DNA of 64,000 bases from Paenisporosarcina sp. OV554. GTDB taxonomy: Bacteria > Bacillota > Bacilli > Bacillales_A > Planococcaceae. The DNA lies in NCBI RefSeq assembly GCF_003058165.1, contig NZ_QBUC01000013.1:34970-98969 (forward strand), in the 5' to 3' direction. Position numbers and translations under genes: made by a program. Below the pieces are notes generated by a model. That model did not search any database, had not been told where the DNA came from, and saw nothing but the letters and a program-made list of their open reading frames with translations. This document shows, in pieces, positions 34,049 through 43,597 of this stretch. How positions within the stretch are numbered: position 1 is the stretch's first letter; every line of letters starts with the position of its first letter.

Positions 34049-35476
34049 TTGAAAGAAACCGGACTTTGGATTAACGGTGATTGGCGAGAACCAAGTGAAA
34101 CGTATGAATTAAAAGCTCCATATGATGGGAAAGTACTTGCACATGTAGCTAAAGGGACAGTAGAAGATGTCAAAGTAGCAATTGCTGGAGCAGAACAAGC
34201 TTTTCATTCCTTCAAAAAATGGACAGCTTACGATCGAGCGGAAATGTTATATAAAGTTGTAAATATCATGCGTGAACGCAAAGAAGAGCTGTCGAAGATT
34301 TTGGCACAAGAAGCAGGGAAACCACTAAAAACCGCGCGTGCTGAAGTGGATCGCACAATTGCTACCTATCAATTTTCTGCAGAAGAAGCGAAGCAATACC
34401 GCGGGGAAACGATTCCTATGGATGCAGCACCGGGTGGAGCAAACCGAATTGGCTGGACTAAAAAAGAAGCGATTGGCGTTGTCTCAGCTATCACACCTTT
34501 CAACTTTCCGTTTAACTTGGTTGCACACAAGCTTGGACCTGCATTTGCAGTAGGCAATACAGTAGTTTTAAAACCTGCCACACAAACTCCATTGAGCGCA
34601 ATTGTCATGGCAGAAATTTTTAAAGAAGCTGGCTTGCCAGACGGAGTCCTTCAAATTATCACGGGGAGTGGGAGTGAATTAAGTGACTCACTCATTACTC
34701 ATCCAGACGTAAAAAAAGTAACCTTTACCGGCAGTGTGCCTGTCGGATTATCAATTAAAGAAAAAGTGGGATTACGCAAAATCACTCTTGAGCTAGGTTC
34801 CAACTCTGCGCTAATTGTAGAGCCAAGTGTACCTATTGAAAAAATCGTGAAACGTTGCGTGGAAGGGGCGTTTGGCTTTGCTGGACAAGTGTGTATATCC
34901 CTGCAACGTATCTATGTAAATCGTAAAGTGCATGATGAATTTGTACAGGCATTTGTGGAAGAAACGAAAAAATTAGTAGTGGGCGATCCGCTTGATGAAA
35001 ATACGGATATTGGTTCCATGATTCATCCTGACGAAGTAGAACGCATCGTTAGTTGGATTGAAGAAGCCAAGACTCTCGGTGCTACGGTCGCAACAGGTGG
35101 AGAGTTTACAGAACGTCAATTGCAGCCAACAGTAATGATAAACGTAAAAGAAGACATGCAAATCGTATGCGAAGAAGTATTCGCACCCATCGTTTCAATC
35201 ATTCCTTACGACAAGCTTGATGAAGCGATTGGGTATGTAAATGATTCGAAATTCGGTTTAAATGCAGCAATCTACACGAATGTCTTAACAGATGCCATGA
35301 GAGCTGCAGATGAAATTGAAGCGGGAGCAGTTATTATTAACGACATTCCAACCTTCCGTACAGATCATATGCCATACGGCGGTATAAAAATGAGTGGCTA
35401 CGGACGCGAAGGCGTGAAGTTTGCAGTCGATGAAATGACCGAAATGAAGTTTATTACGATGAAAACCGTGTTTTAA
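34049..35476 (+). CDS. NAD(P)-dependent aldehyde dehydrogenase
   Basis: 475 residues with the ALDH motifs SAITPFNFPFNLVAHKLGPA, catalytic Glu in LELGSN (the usual LELGGK is LELGSN here) and catalytic Cys in GQVCISLQR near residue 281. The NSALIV context and the IPMDAAPGG block resemble the lactaldehyde/sulfolactaldehyde and glyceraldehyde-3-phosphate (non-phosphorylating) branch. Substrate not decided. The TTG at 34049 is placed 8 bases after AGGAGGT; the GTG at 34040 overlaps that site. Followed by a terminator. Confidence 0.85.
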   Translation: MKETGLWINGDWREPSETYELKAPYDGKVLAHVAKGTVEDVKVAIAGAEQAFHSFKKWTAYDRAEMLYKVVNIMRERKEELSKILAQEAGKPLKTARAEVDRTIATYQFSAEEAKQYRGETIPMDAAPGGANRIGWTKKEAIGVVSAITPFNFPFNLVAHKLGPAFAVGNTVVLKPATQTPLSAIVMAEIFKEAGLPDGVLQIITGSGSELSDSLITHPDVKKVTFTGSVPVGLSIKEKVGLRKITLELGSNSALIVEPSVPIEKIVKRCVEGAFGFAGQVCISLQRIYVNRKVHDEFVQAFVEETKKLVVGDPLDENTDIGSMIHPDEVERIVSWIEEAKTLGATVATGGEFTERQLQPTVMINVKEDMQIVCEEVFAPIVSIIPYDKLDEAIGYVNDSKFGLNAAIYTNVLTDAMRAADEIEAGAVIINDIPTFRTDHMPYGGIKMSGYGREGVKFAVDEMTEMKFITMKTVF

Positions 35477-35488
35477 TAGAAGGCAACT

Positions 35489-35524
35489 AAGGCAATCTAC
35501 TTTTATAAGTGGGTTGCCTTTTAA
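35489..35524 (+). terminator. Terminator after the aldehyde dehydrogenase gene
   Basis: Arms AAGGCAAT and GTTGCCTT with inner CTACTT/AAGTGG pairing, then a T-rich tail. Confidence 0.7.
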
Positions 35525-35631
35525 TTTAATTAGAGAAGTAATACTGATTTTTTATCAACCGGTCCCTTCATTAAAAAAAGATCAACCATAAAATTGGGTG
35601 ACCTAAAAAACACATCTCTTTTAAGTGTTTT

Positions 35632-37470
35632 TCATTTCCCTTTCAAGAAAAAATCCTTTGAAAGGACAAGCCCTATCACAAATAGCAGCAACGCAAAATA
35701 AGCAGGTAGTATATGAATAAAAGATATGTATCCAATAGCAAAATGAATGAAAATACCTGCACTAAAAGCAGGTATACCTCCGATTAGGAACGTATACCAC
35801 ACCCATTTTTCACCTTGCTGAAAGCTCCATAATGCCAGCATTAATACTAATAATCCTACACTGATTAAGGAACTTCCCAAGCCTGCTCGGTCATGGGCGA
35901 TTACTGGAATTAGTCGGTTATTTATGTCGTTTAATTGATCTGGAGTCATACAGATATAAATAAGGTCGGTCGGCACAAATACCCCGGTAACGCCAATTGT
36001 GGAAATGACGAAACCACCAAGGATAAACGAAAATCCAAGGATCACAAATGCAAATTGCCCCCATAATCCTTTTTTCCAAGCGGAATGGTTGGTCCGATTA
36101 CTAGAAGTCGGATGCTCAGCGAAGTTTCTAGTTGTTCGATAACCAATCCAGAAAAATGGAAGTAACATGAGCCAAAGAAGCCCATGTAACCAATCGAAAT
36201 AACCAAATCCAATAAACAGGAGTATCCCAAGAAATCCAACGATTCCTGCCGTATGAATCGATTTTTTGGCCCAATACATCCCGTATCTAACACCATATCG
36301 GGCTATGCGCATGTAGAGAAATCCTCCCGAAATCATCGTTCCGGCTAACGTCATTCGATCGTGTTGCATGAATCGGATGATGTTTGGATTTATTGCCATT
36401 AGTTGTTCACGCGTTAACTGCAAAAATGCTTCATCGTAAGGTAGGACAATCACTGTCATGCTAATTAGTAAAGCTAACAAGCCGCCAAAAAGCATAATCA
36501 AACCGAATAACCAATGCCAAATCCAGCCTTTATACTCGGTTCTTTCCTGCACTTTTACACTCATTAACGCTTCATTAATTCTTTTCGGTAGTCCGGGTCC
36601 TGAAAAGACATAGCCACTTGATAGCATGACAAGGTCGGCTCCCGATTGAAATAAACCCAAAGCATCTTTAGGTTCAAGGATTCCACCCGAAACGATAATG
36701 GGGATATCCGTTATTGCCTTAACCTCTTGAATGGTCTTTGTTAAATTCTCGACTTGAACGAGTGGAAACATCTGACCAGAACCCGTATCAATTGCCTGTT
36801 CCTCAATGATGACGCCATCTATATATTTTTTTCTTATTAAGTTAGACAAGTAGTCGGTATCCAGTTGTGATTGGGAGAACGAGAAACATAATGGCTTCGT
36901 TTTTAAGACCTTTTTAATCAATTCCAAGTCATGGTCGCTAAACCGTTTCTCCAGTATAAAAGCATCTCCGTAATCAAATAAGGTTTCTACTAATGAGACA
37001 GTTTCCTCGCATAAGCCAGTTTTCCCAATTCGAATAAAGATCGGCTTGTTAAATTTCTTCAGTTCTTTAAGCTTATTAACTGTTTCCTCTATACCTAGTG
37101 ATTCTAATGGATAAGAGTAGACAAGATTGTCCCTTTCTTGTGTAAATCGTGGTGAACTCGATTCATTTGGGATTATTGAAACAGGGCCAACTTCTAAAAA
37201 ACCTAGTCCGAGATTTCCAAAAGCCTTAGTCCCCGTTATTTTAGGATCAATTTTCCCACTTAAACCTACTGGGTTCGAAATGGTCAGACCGAAGATACTT
37301 GTTTCGAGCTTTTGGGAGGGTTCAGTATGACCAAGATTCTTGATTAAACTGCTTCCCCCTGGAATTGTAGAGATAAGACTCATGCCACGATGAATGAATT
37401 CTCTTCCATAAGAATCCGGCAAGCGAGTAAGCACGGGTTTAAACACAGTATGATAAGACCAATCGGGCAT
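35632..37470 (-). CDS. DHODH-like domain fused to a duplicated membrane domain
   Basis: 612 residues. Residues 1-305 resemble class 2 dihydroorotate dehydrogenase in the FMN-contact parts: NPVGLSGKID (66-75), EVGPVSIIP (93-101), IPIIVSGGILEPKDALGLFQ (256-275) and SSGYVFSGPGLPKRI (284-298). The NxSSPNT active-site block, which holds the catalytic Ser, is absent, so normal orotate formation is doubtful. Residues 316-610 are membrane helices in two similar halves (about 340-435 and 496-595), each with an HDR triplet (370-372, 526-528) followed by a Gly/Ser helix. Start ATG 37470 after AGGATGTG. Function unknown; trp or pyr genes are not adjacent. Confidence 0.7.
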   Translation of the reverse strand: MPDWSYHTVFKPVLTRLPDSYGREFIHRGMSLISTIPGGSSLIKNLGHTEPSQKLETSIFGLTISNPVGLSGKIDPKITGTKAFGNLGLGFLEVGPVSIIPNESSSPRFTQERDNLVYSYPLESLGIEETVNKLKELKKFNKPIFIRIGKTGLCEETVSLVETLFDYGDAFILEKRFSDHDLELIKKVLKTKPLCFSFSQSQLDTDYLSNLIRKKYIDGVIIEEQAIDTGSGQMFPLVQVENLTKTIQEVKAITDIPIIVSGGILEPKDALGLFQSGADLVMLSSGYVFSGPGLPKRINEALMSVKVQERTEYKGWIWHWLFGLIMLFGGLLALLISMTVIVLPYDEAFLQLTREQLMAINPNIIRFMQHDRMTLAGTMISGGFLYMRIARYGVRYGMYWAKKSIHTAGIVGFLGILLFIGFGYFDWLHGLLWLMLLPFFWIGYRTTRNFAEHPTSSNRTNHSAWKKGLWGQFAFVILGFSFILGGFVISTIGVTGVFVPTDLIYICMTPDQLNDINNRLIPVIAHDRAGLGSSLISVGLLVLMLALWSFQQGEKWVWYTFLIGGIPAFSAGIFIHFAIGYISFIHILPAYFALLLFVIGLVLSKDFFLKGK

Positions 37471-37573
37471 TGAAATCACATCCTGGAAAAGATTATGCTC
37501 TAATAATACAACTAATTAACTAACTTGTGCCGATAGTTCAAATAGTAATTTCTCTTTATATAAAAATGAATCT

Positions 37574-38062
37574 TTATTTTACTTCTGCCACAAATGTGTA
37601 TGATACTTCACCGTTAGTCCATTTTGCTAACACTTCAAATATATATCTACCTTTACTTGCAGGAGCTGTTATTTGATTTTCATTTAAAGTAATTTCTTTT
37701 TCTCTTCCGTCCTTATTCCATAAGTAAACAACTAGTTCGGGATTTTCTTCAATCTCAATCGTGATTTTTTGGTTCTGTTCTAAAGTAATGGCTTTGAAAT
37801 CTTCACCAATTTGGTATGGGGAAGCAGCGTCAGTTTGGACAACCTGAGTTTCAGAACCTTGTTCTCTTTCCCATTTATAACCTCCAGCTACCATTTCGTG
37901 TTTTGTATTATTAACCTTAACGACTCCAGGGATAGATGGAGGAAATTCATTTTTACTTACTACCGCAGTGTCTTTTCCTGCGTTAAACGTATTGCCAGAA
38001 CACCCAGTGACCCAAAGTGAAGAAAATAATATAATGGCAACCAACAAAAGTTTCATCTCCAC
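37574..38062 (-). CDS. Lipoprotein of unknown function
   Basis: 162 residues with a type II signal peptide and lipobox VTGC (Cys near 21), followed by an exported domain rich in beta strands (NQKITIEIEENPELVVYLWN, ENQITAPASKGRYIFEVLAK). The immunoglobulin-like pattern suggests a surface-exposed binding domain. I do not recognise the family. The GTG at 38062 lies 7 bases after GGAGG and is a better start than the ATG at 38056. It is 104 bases upstream of the DHODH-like gene on the same strand. Confidence 0.65.
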   Translation of the reverse strand: MEMKLLLVAIILFSSLWVTGCSGNTFNAGKDTAVVSKNEFPPSIPGVVKVNNTKHEMVAGGYKWEREQGSETQVVQTDAASPYQIGEDFKAITLEQNQKITIEIEENPELVVYLWNKDGREKEITLNENQITAPASKGRYIFEVLAKWTNGEVSYTFVAEVK

Positions 38063-38113
38063 ATGTATTCCTCCTTTAAAAAACTAGACGAGTCATGCAC
38101 GTAAGAGTTTCAC

Positions 38114-38270
38114 TTTCCGGAACAAGGGGTGAAGTAAATTTCAATTTATGTTTAATCGGCTACGTGGGAAGTTTCTTCGGCTTCACTGGAACTTTTATCG
38201 GCTACGACCGAGCATTATTCCACTTAACCCAGCGTTTATTCCGTTTCACCAAACTCCCTCCCCAAAAAAG
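38114..38270 (+). repeat. Tandem 21-bp repeat array, copy 1 (TCGGCT family)
   Basis: Clear units start at 38156, 38177, 38198, 38219 and 38240, exactly 21 bp apart, with core TCGGCT(A/T)C decaying to TCCACTTA and TCCGTTTC. It opens with GGTGAAGTAAATTTCAATT at 38128 and ends with TTCCGTTTCACC then a C-rich run. A second copy with the same ends lies 300 bp to the right. The 38063-38576 gap holds only these arrays and the trp terminator. Confidence 0.9.
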
Positions 38271-38429
38271 ACCCAATGGGCATGAGGTTCAGATTAGGTT
38301 TTAAATTACAGGATTAGGCAACGGTAAAAAGGAAAGCTTGATTGTATGCGATATAAACACACTCAAATGACTAACAACTGATTTAGTGAGTAATCATCAA
38401 GTTTGCATTTAAAGAAAAGCTTCCGAAAA

Positions 38430-38520
38430 AAGGTGAAGTAAATTTCAATTAATTTTTTCGGCTAAGAATATAGTTTAATCGGCTTCAACCAGTGTATATT
38501 CCGTTTCACCCAATTCCCTC
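38430..38520 (+). repeat. Tandem 21-bp repeat array, copy 2 (TCGGCT family)
   Basis: Units start at 38458, 38479 and 38500. Both ends match copy 1: GGTGAAGTAAATTTCAATT on the left and TTCCGTTTCACC, C(A)A(A)TTCCCTCC on the right. Between these ends it is 79 bp against 123 bp in copy 1, a difference of two units plus two bases, so the copies differ by whole units. Confidence 0.9.
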
Positions 38521-38521
38521 C

Positions 38522-38556
38522 TAAAAAAGACCTCTTACGCAATAGGCAAGAGGTCC
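38522..38556 (-). terminator. Terminator of the trp operon
   Basis: Arms GACCTCTT and AAGAGGTC with a short loop, T6 on the minus strand, beginning 21 bases after the trpA stop. Confidence 0.85.
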
Positions 38557-38576
38557 AAAAGCTTTAAATTACACGA

Positions 38577-39365
38577 TCAAACAATTCCCACTGCTTTTGA
38601 AGCAGCAATCAACTCACGAATACTATCTAGATCACCGGCATGAAGCGCATCAACAATACGACTGCCGACAATGACGCCATCTGCTAGGTTGCCCATTTCT
38701 CGAACTTGCTCAGGTGTTGATATTCCGAAGCCTGCCATGACGGGTACGGAACTAACTTTTTTCAGCTTCGCCAAATGTTCCCCAACGTTTGCCGCAAATT
38801 CTGCTCGAGCTCCCGTGATTCCAGTGACCGTTACGGCATATAAGAATCCTTCCGAAGCTTTTGCTATGCGTTCGATTCTTTCTGTAGGGCTTGTTAAACT
38901 CACTAATTGAACAAGGGCTAAATCGTGTTTAATAAATTCATCATGCACCATGGCACTCTCTTCAAGTGGCAAATCTGGAACGATTAATCCACTAACGCCC
39001 ACATCTGCACAATCCTTTGCAAATGCCTCAATGCCATAGCGGAACACTGGATTCAAATACGTCATTAAGACAATCGGAATGGTCACTTCACTGCGCAAGC
39101 GACCGATTTCTTCTAATACACCACGCAACGTCACACCTTCAGCCAACGCACGTTTGCCAGCTTCTTGAATAGTTGGTCCATCTGCTACAGGGTCAGAAAA
39201 AGGAATACCTAATTCAACCGCAGTGGCACCAGCTTCTTGAAGAAACAGTAATTGCTCACGAAGTTTTGACAACCCACCGTCACCGGCCATGATATATGGA
39301 ATAAACGCTTTTCCACCTGTTGCGATTTGCTGTTCAATGGCAGTTTGTAATTTCATTTTAGTCAT
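38577..39365 (-). CDS. trpA: Tryptophan synthase alpha chain
   Basis: 262 residues of the TIM-barrel TrpA family: [20 protein letters not shown] near residue 49 with the catalytic Glu/Asp pair, [12 protein letters not shown], and the phosphate loop [10 protein letters not shown] with VGSRIV. It splits indole-glycerol phosphate and feeds indole to TrpB through the subunit tunnel. The ATG at 39365 lies 8 bases after GGAGGT and overlaps the trpB stop by eight bases, a normal coupling. Last gene of the operon, before the terminator. Confidence 0.96.
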   Translation of the reverse strand: MTKMKLQTAIEQQIATGGKAFIPYIMAGDGGLSKLREQLLFLQEAGATAVELGIPFSDPVADGPTIQEAGKRALAEGVTLRGVLEEIGRLRSEVTIPIVLMTYLNPVFRYGIEAFAKDCADVGVSGLIVPDLPLEESAMVHDEFIKHDLALVQLVSLTSPTERIERIAKASEGFLYAVTVTGITGARAEFAANVGEHLAKLKKVSSVPVMAGFGISTPEQVREMGNLADGVIVGSRIVDALHAGDLDSIRELIAASKAVGIV

Positions 39366-40566
39366 TACTTCCACCTCCAAGAGCATCACGCACAGTGACG
39401 ACGTCTTTGTCTCCACGTCCTGATAAACAAATGACAACAATCTCATCTTGACTCATCGTAGCCGCCAGTTCTCCAGCAAAATGAATTGCATGTGCAGATT
39501 CAAGAGCAGGGAGGATACCTTCCGTGCGAGCCAGCATTTGAACAGCTGCTAACGCTTGGTCATCTGTTACGGATGTATATTTAACGCGGCCATTTTCATG
39601 TAGATAGCTATGCTCAGGTCCGATACCAGGATAATCAAGTCCTGCTGAAATAGAATGCGCTTCTTGAATTTGTCCAGCATCATCTTGCAGTAAATACATA
39701 AGTGCTCCGTGCAACACGCCAACAGAACCTTTTGTTAAAGTGGCCGCGTGTTTATCCGTTCCTAGTCCAGCACCCGCAGCTTCAACACCGAATAATTTTA
39801 CATCTGTATCTTCAATGAAGGGATAGAACATACCCATTGCGTTACTGCCACCACCAATACAAGCAACAATTGCATCGGGTAGACGACCTTCTTTTTCAAC
39901 GATTTGCTTACGCGTTTCATCGCCAATCACACGTTGGAAATCACGGACAATTTTAGGGAAGGGGTGGGGGCCTAAAACAGATCCCATAATGTAGTGAGTA
40001 TCCTCAACATTCGTCACCCAGTAACGCAATGCTTCGTTCACTGCATCCTTTAACGTTCTACTACCTTGCGTCACCGTTACGACTTTTGCACCTAATAATT
40101 CCATACGGAAAACATTCAACTGCTGACGGCGAACGTCTTCTTCTCCCATAAAGATGACACATTCTAAGTCTAAAAGTGCGCAGACGGTAGCGGTTGCCAC
40201 TCCATGTTGACCAGCGCCTGTTTCCGCGACGATTTTTCGTTTGCCCATACGAACGGCAAGTAAAGCTTGGCCAATTGTATTATTTATTTTATGTGCACCT
40301 GTGTGATTGAGATCTTCACGTTTTAAATAAATCTTGGCGCCGCCCATTTTCTTCGTTAAGCGCTCAGCAAAGTAAAGCGGATTTTCTCGTCCCACATAAT
40401 CTTTTAAATAGAACCGAAAATCTTTTAGAAACTCTTCATCCTTTATTGCTATATCATACGCTTCCTCTAATTCAATCACGGCTTGCATTAATGTCTCAGG
40501 AACAAATCGTCCACCGAATCTGCCGTAATGACCAGTTGCGTTTGGTTGGTTGTAAGTTGTTACCAT
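39358..40566 (-). CDS. trpB: Tryptophan synthase beta chain
   Basis: 402 residues of the PLP-dependent Trp[15 protein letters not shown] near the N-terminus, the Lys-containing [35 protein letters not shown] and the Gly-rich phosphate loop [10 protein letters not shown]. It joins indole and serine to tryptophan. The second ATG (40566) is better spaced from GAGGAGAG than the first (40572). It begins beside the trpF stop and overlaps trpA. Confidence 0.96.
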   Translation of the reverse strand: MVTTYNQPNATGHYGRFGGRFVPETLMQAVIELEEAYDIAIKDEEFLKDFRFYLKDYVGRENPLYFAERLTKKMGGAKIYLKREDLNHTGAHKINNTIGQALLAVRMGKRKIVAETGAGQHGVATATVCALLDLECVIFMGEEDVRRQQLNVFRMELLGAKVVTVTQGSRTLKDAVNEALRYWVTNVEDTHYIMGSVLGPHPFPKIVRDFQRVIGDETRKQIVEKEGRLPDAIVACIGGGSNAMGMFYPFIEDTDVKLFGVEAAGAGLGTDKHAATLTKGSVGVLHGALMYLLQDDAGQIQEAHSISAGLDYPGIGPEHSYLHENGRVKYTSVTDDQALAAVQMLARTEGILPALESAHAIHFAGELAATMSQDEIVVICLSGRGDKDVVTVRDALGGGSND

Positions 40567-40568
40567 GC

Positions 40569-41186
40569 TCATCTCTCCTCATCTCGGACTGCACGGATAA
40601 ACGTGCGGATTTTTTCTGCATCTTTCCGTTGCGCTGTCTCTACTCCACTTGATACATCCACCATAAAAGGGTGTACGGTATTGATTGCTTCATTAATATT
40701 AGTTTCAGTGAGTCCACCAGCTAAAATCACTTTGTTATGTGAGATATTCGCCTTGGCGAGTAACGACCAATCAAATGAATGGCCCGATCCTCCACGAAAC
40801 TCAACTCCGGGTGCATCAAATAAAAAGTAATCGACTTCATATTGTGAAGCCTTTTGTACATCTTTTTGAGTCTTTATAGACAATGCTTTAATAGTAGGGA
40901 AGGAAAGACGTCGAACATAATCTGGATCTTCATCACCATGTAGCTGAACCATATCAAGAGATACTTCTCTTGCGATTCGTTCCACTTCTTCTATCACTTC
41001 ATTTACGAACACACCAATTTTCAACACATCAATCGGCACGGCTGTTGCAAGTTCTTTAGCTTGTTCAACTGTGACTCGTCGCCGGCTTTTGGCAAATACA
41101 AATCCGATTGCGTCAGCACCTGATTCCACAGCTACTTTTACATGTTCAAGTTCCATCAATCCACAAATTTTGACTTTTGTCATCAT
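40569..41186 (-). CDS. trpF: Phosphoribosylanthranilate isomerase
   Basis: 205 residues: [12 protein letters not shown] with the active-site Cys at the N-terminus, [19 protein letters not shown], and VDVSSGVE for the phosphate. It turns phosphoribosyl-anthranilate into the carboxyphenylamino-deoxyribulose phosphate used by TrpC. The start overlaps the trpC stop by four bases (ATGA). Note a parS-like palindrome just upstream, inside the end of trpC. Confidence 0.95.
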   Translation of the reverse strand: MMTKVKICGLMELEHVKVAVESGADAIGFVFAKSRRRVTVEQAKELATAVPIDVLKIGVFVNEVIEEVERIAREVSLDMVQLHGDEDPDYVRRLSFPTIKALSIKTQKDVQKASQYEVDYFLFDAPGVEFRGGSGHSFDWSLLAKANISHNKVILAGGLTETNINEAINTVHPFMVDVSSGVETAQRKDAEKIRTFIRAVRDEER

Positions 41187-41971
41187 CGTTCCCTACGTTT
41201 CACGTGAAACGAACGCAACGTTTCGTCAATATGTGCACTACGCATTAATGTCTCTCCGACCAACACTGCATGGGCACCAACTTTGGCGACTGTTGACGCA
41301 TCAGTTGCATCCCGAATTCCACTCTCACTAATTAACACGCGTTGTTCATGAAAAGGGAAGTGTGCAGAGATTTCTGCCGTGTTGCCCAAATTCACTTCAA
41401 ATGTTTTTAAATTACGATTATTTATTCCAATGATTTTTGCATCTATTAATAAAGCTCTCTGCAATTCCTCAACATCATGAACTTCGACCAAAACTTCTAA
41501 ATCTAAAGTCGTGGCAAAATCAAATAATTCTTTTAGCGTCTCTTGTTCAAGTGCTGCCACGATTAACAAAATAATAGAAGCACCCGCGCGTTTTGCTTGC
41601 TCGATTTGCAATCGATGGATGATGAAATCTTTGCACAACACGGGAAGGCGAACTGCTGAAGAAACTACTTGTAAATCGCTCAAGGATCCTTTGAAAAATT
41701 GTTGATCTGTTAACACGGAAATAGCTGCAGCACCCGCATTTTCATAAGCAAGCGCCTGCTGTACGGGATTCACATTGCCTTCAATTAATCCTTTGGAAGG
41801 AGAGGCACGTTTAATTTCAGAAATTACTTGTAAATGTTGCGTGTTGTATAAAGTTTCAAATAAAGAAAGCTTATCAGTAAGTGCTTTAGTTAATTCAAAA
41901 GGGATTTGATGTTCTAATAAGTTTTCCACTTCTAGTTTCTTCACTTCTAAGATTTTCTCTAAAATGGTCAT
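41183..41971 (-). CDS. trpC: Indole-3-glycerol phosphate synthase
   Basis: 262 residues, TIM barrel: ISEIKRASPSKGLI near residue 52, LCKDFIIHRLQIEQAKRAGA, and LISESGIRDATDA near 220, which carry the catalytic Glu and Lys residues and the phosphate site. It closes the indole ring. The last ten codons ([10 protein letters not shown]) are an unusual tail that contains the perfect GTTTCACGTGAAAC palindrome. Four-base overlaps on both sides. Confidence 0.95.
   Translation of the reverse strand: MTILEKILEVKKLEVENLLEHQIPFELTKALTDKLSLFETLYNTQHLQVISEIKRASPSKGLIEGNVNPVQQALAYENAGAAAISVLTDQQFFKGSLSDLQVVSSAVRLPVLCKDFIIHRLQIEQAKRAGASIILLIVAALEQETLKELFDFATTLDLEVLVEVHDVEELQRALLIDAKIIGINNRNLKTFEVNLGNTAEISAHFPFHEQRVLISESGIRDATDASTVAKVGAHAVLVGETLMRSAHIDETLRSFHVKRRER
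41196..41211. other. parS-like site (ParB/Spo0J binding) at the end of trpC
   Basis: The core GTTTCACGTGAAAC is a perfect 14-bp palindrome and identical to the core of the Bacillus parS consensus TGTTTCACGTGAAACA; only the two outermost bases differ (C and G). Functional parS sites in Bacillus often lie inside genes. Confidence 0.7.
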
Positions 41972-42999
41972 GCGTTCATCTCCAATTGCTTGCGGTTTTG
42001 ACTATATGCGATGACTGATTTCATGATACTTAGTGCGCGGCCGCTTTGAATGCTTTTGCGAGCTTGGTGGACGCCTTCGTTAATGGTCGAGGTGACACCT
42101 GCTGCAAATAAACCAATTCCGGCATTAAGCAAAACGGTATCTAAATAAGGCGAAGGAACACCCCGTAATACGCTTTTTAAAATAGCTGCATTATCTTTTG
42201 CGTCTCCACCGCGAATCGCTTCTAATGGTGCATATGATAAACCTACTTCATGAGCATTTAGCGTAAACGGAATACTTTTACCTTCATTCATCAGTACGAG
42301 ATAGTTATCTCCTGCAAGAGATGCTTCATCCATTCCGCCTGCCCCAGTTAGTACGATTGCGCGTTTGCGACCTAAGCGATGAAGGACATCCGCTAAATCC
42401 ATTAGTTTATCTTGTCGATACACACCAACTAACTGAGATGATAAAGAAACGGGATTTGTTAATGGGCCAATCATATTGAAAATTGTCGGTTTCCCTAAAG
42501 ATTTCCGAATGACTTGTATGCGTTTCATTTTTGGGTGAACATGTGGTGCGAATAAAAAAGCGATGTTCGTTGACTTGAGTAACTCATCAACTTCATGAGG
42601 TTGGAAATCCAAAGCGATGCCAAGTTCTTCCAATACATCAGCACTCCCTGTGCGGCTCGAGATACTGCGGTTTCCGTGTTTAGCAACTTTTAATCCTGCT
42701 CCCGCTAATACAAAAGAACACGTCGTGCTGATATTAAAACTTTGCGATCCATCGCCCCCAGTACCACAATTATCAAAGACGACTGAAGAGGAAACTGGAA
42801 CTTGGGTAGCATTTTCTCTTAACACTTCAACCAGTGCAGCAATTTCTTCTGTTGTTTCCCCTTTTATCGATAATGCAGTTAAAAAGTTCGCGATGTCGAC
42901 ACCGGCAATTTGTTCTGAAAACATAGCATTCGTTGCTTCTCTCATCTCATGGTACGTCAGTGAATTCCCTGCACGTACACTCTCAGTAAATCTTCTCAT
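41968..42999 (-). CDS. trpD: Anthranilate phosphoribosyltransferase
   Basis: 343 residues: the PRPP-binding Gly-rich block FDNCGTGGDGSQSFNIST near residue 80, KHGNRSISSRTGSADVLEEL with the active-site residues, and the late GDAKDNA. It joins anthranilate to PRPP. Starts 30 bases after the trpG stop with a GAGGAGAG site and overlaps trpC by four bases. Confidence 0.96.
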   Translation of the reverse strand: MRRFTESVRAGNSLTYHEMREATNAMFSEQIAGVDIANFLTALSIKGETTEEIAALVEVLRENATQVPVSSSVVFDNCGTGGDGSQSFNISTTCSFVLAGAGLKVAKHGNRSISSRTGSADVLEELGIALDFQPHEVDELLKSTNIAFLFAPHVHPKMKRIQVIRKSLGKPTIFNMIGPLTNPVSLSSQLVGVYRQDKLMDLADVLHRLGRKRAIVLTGAGGMDEASLAGDNYLVLMNEGKSIPFTLNAHEVGLSYAPLEAIRGGDAKDNAAILKSVLRGVPSPYLDTVLLNAGIGLFAAGVTSTINEGVHQARKSIQSGRALSIMKSVIAYSQNRKQLEMNA

Positions 43000-43030
43000 C
43001 TCAATCTCTCCTCATTGTAAATATTCTCAG

Positions 43031-43597
43031 CTAAGCTATGTCTGTTAAAAAGGCTTGTAGAATTTTTTCGCCATCACGGGTCCCTATGGATTCTGGATGA
43101 AACTGCAAACCATAAAGCGGATATTTCTCATGTTGAATTGCCATAATGCTATGGTCGTCCATCGCAATCGCAGTCGTGTTAAAACACGAAGGCAAATCCT
43201 CTAACACGAGAGAGTGGTAACGCATGACGGGTAAAGGTTGAGAAAGGTAAGCGAACATGCCCGCATGTGAATGACGAACTGCGGATACTTTTCCATGCAT
43301 GACTTGTGTAGCGCGCTTTATTTTTCCGCCAAATGCTACGCCAAGCAGTTGATGTCCTAAACAAACACCAAGCATCGGAATTGTTTGATAAAATTCTTTG
43401 ATAATTGATAAAGAGTTCAACTTGTCATTTGGCGATCCAGGACCGGGAGATAAGACGATTGCTTTTGGATTCATCTGACGGATTTCTTCAAGTGAGATCT
43501 CATCGAAACGAACCACCCGTACATCTTCGCCGAGCATCGACAAGCTTTGAAACAAGTTATACGTAAACGAGTCATAGTGATCGAGTAGTAAAATCAT
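43031..43597 (-). CDS. trpG: Anthranilate synthase glutamine amidotransferase subunit
   Basis: 188 residues, class I glutamine amidotransferase: LSPGPGSPND near residue 51, the nucleophile in GVCLGHQLLG (Cys near 79) and the His/Glu pair in FHPESIGT near 168. It supplies ammonia to TrpE. In B. subtilis the only TrpG/PabA is encoded in the folate operon; here a copy lies inside the trp operon, overlapping trpE by four bases. It might still serve PabB as well. Confidence 0.94.
   Translation of the reverse strand: MILLLDHYDSFTYNLFQSLSMLGEDVRVVRFDEISLEEIRQMNPKAIVLSPGPGSPNDKLNSLSIIKEFYQTIPMLGVCLGHQLLGVAFGGKIKRATQVMHGKVSAVRHSHAGMFAYLSQPLPVMRYHSLVLEDLPSCFNTTAIAMDDHSIMAIQHEKYPLYGLQFHPESIGTRDGEKILQAFLTDIA

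Noticed and set aside
38114..38520. CRISPR array
   Set aside because: Units are contiguous with no unique spacers, too short and too divergent, and there are no cas genes in the window.
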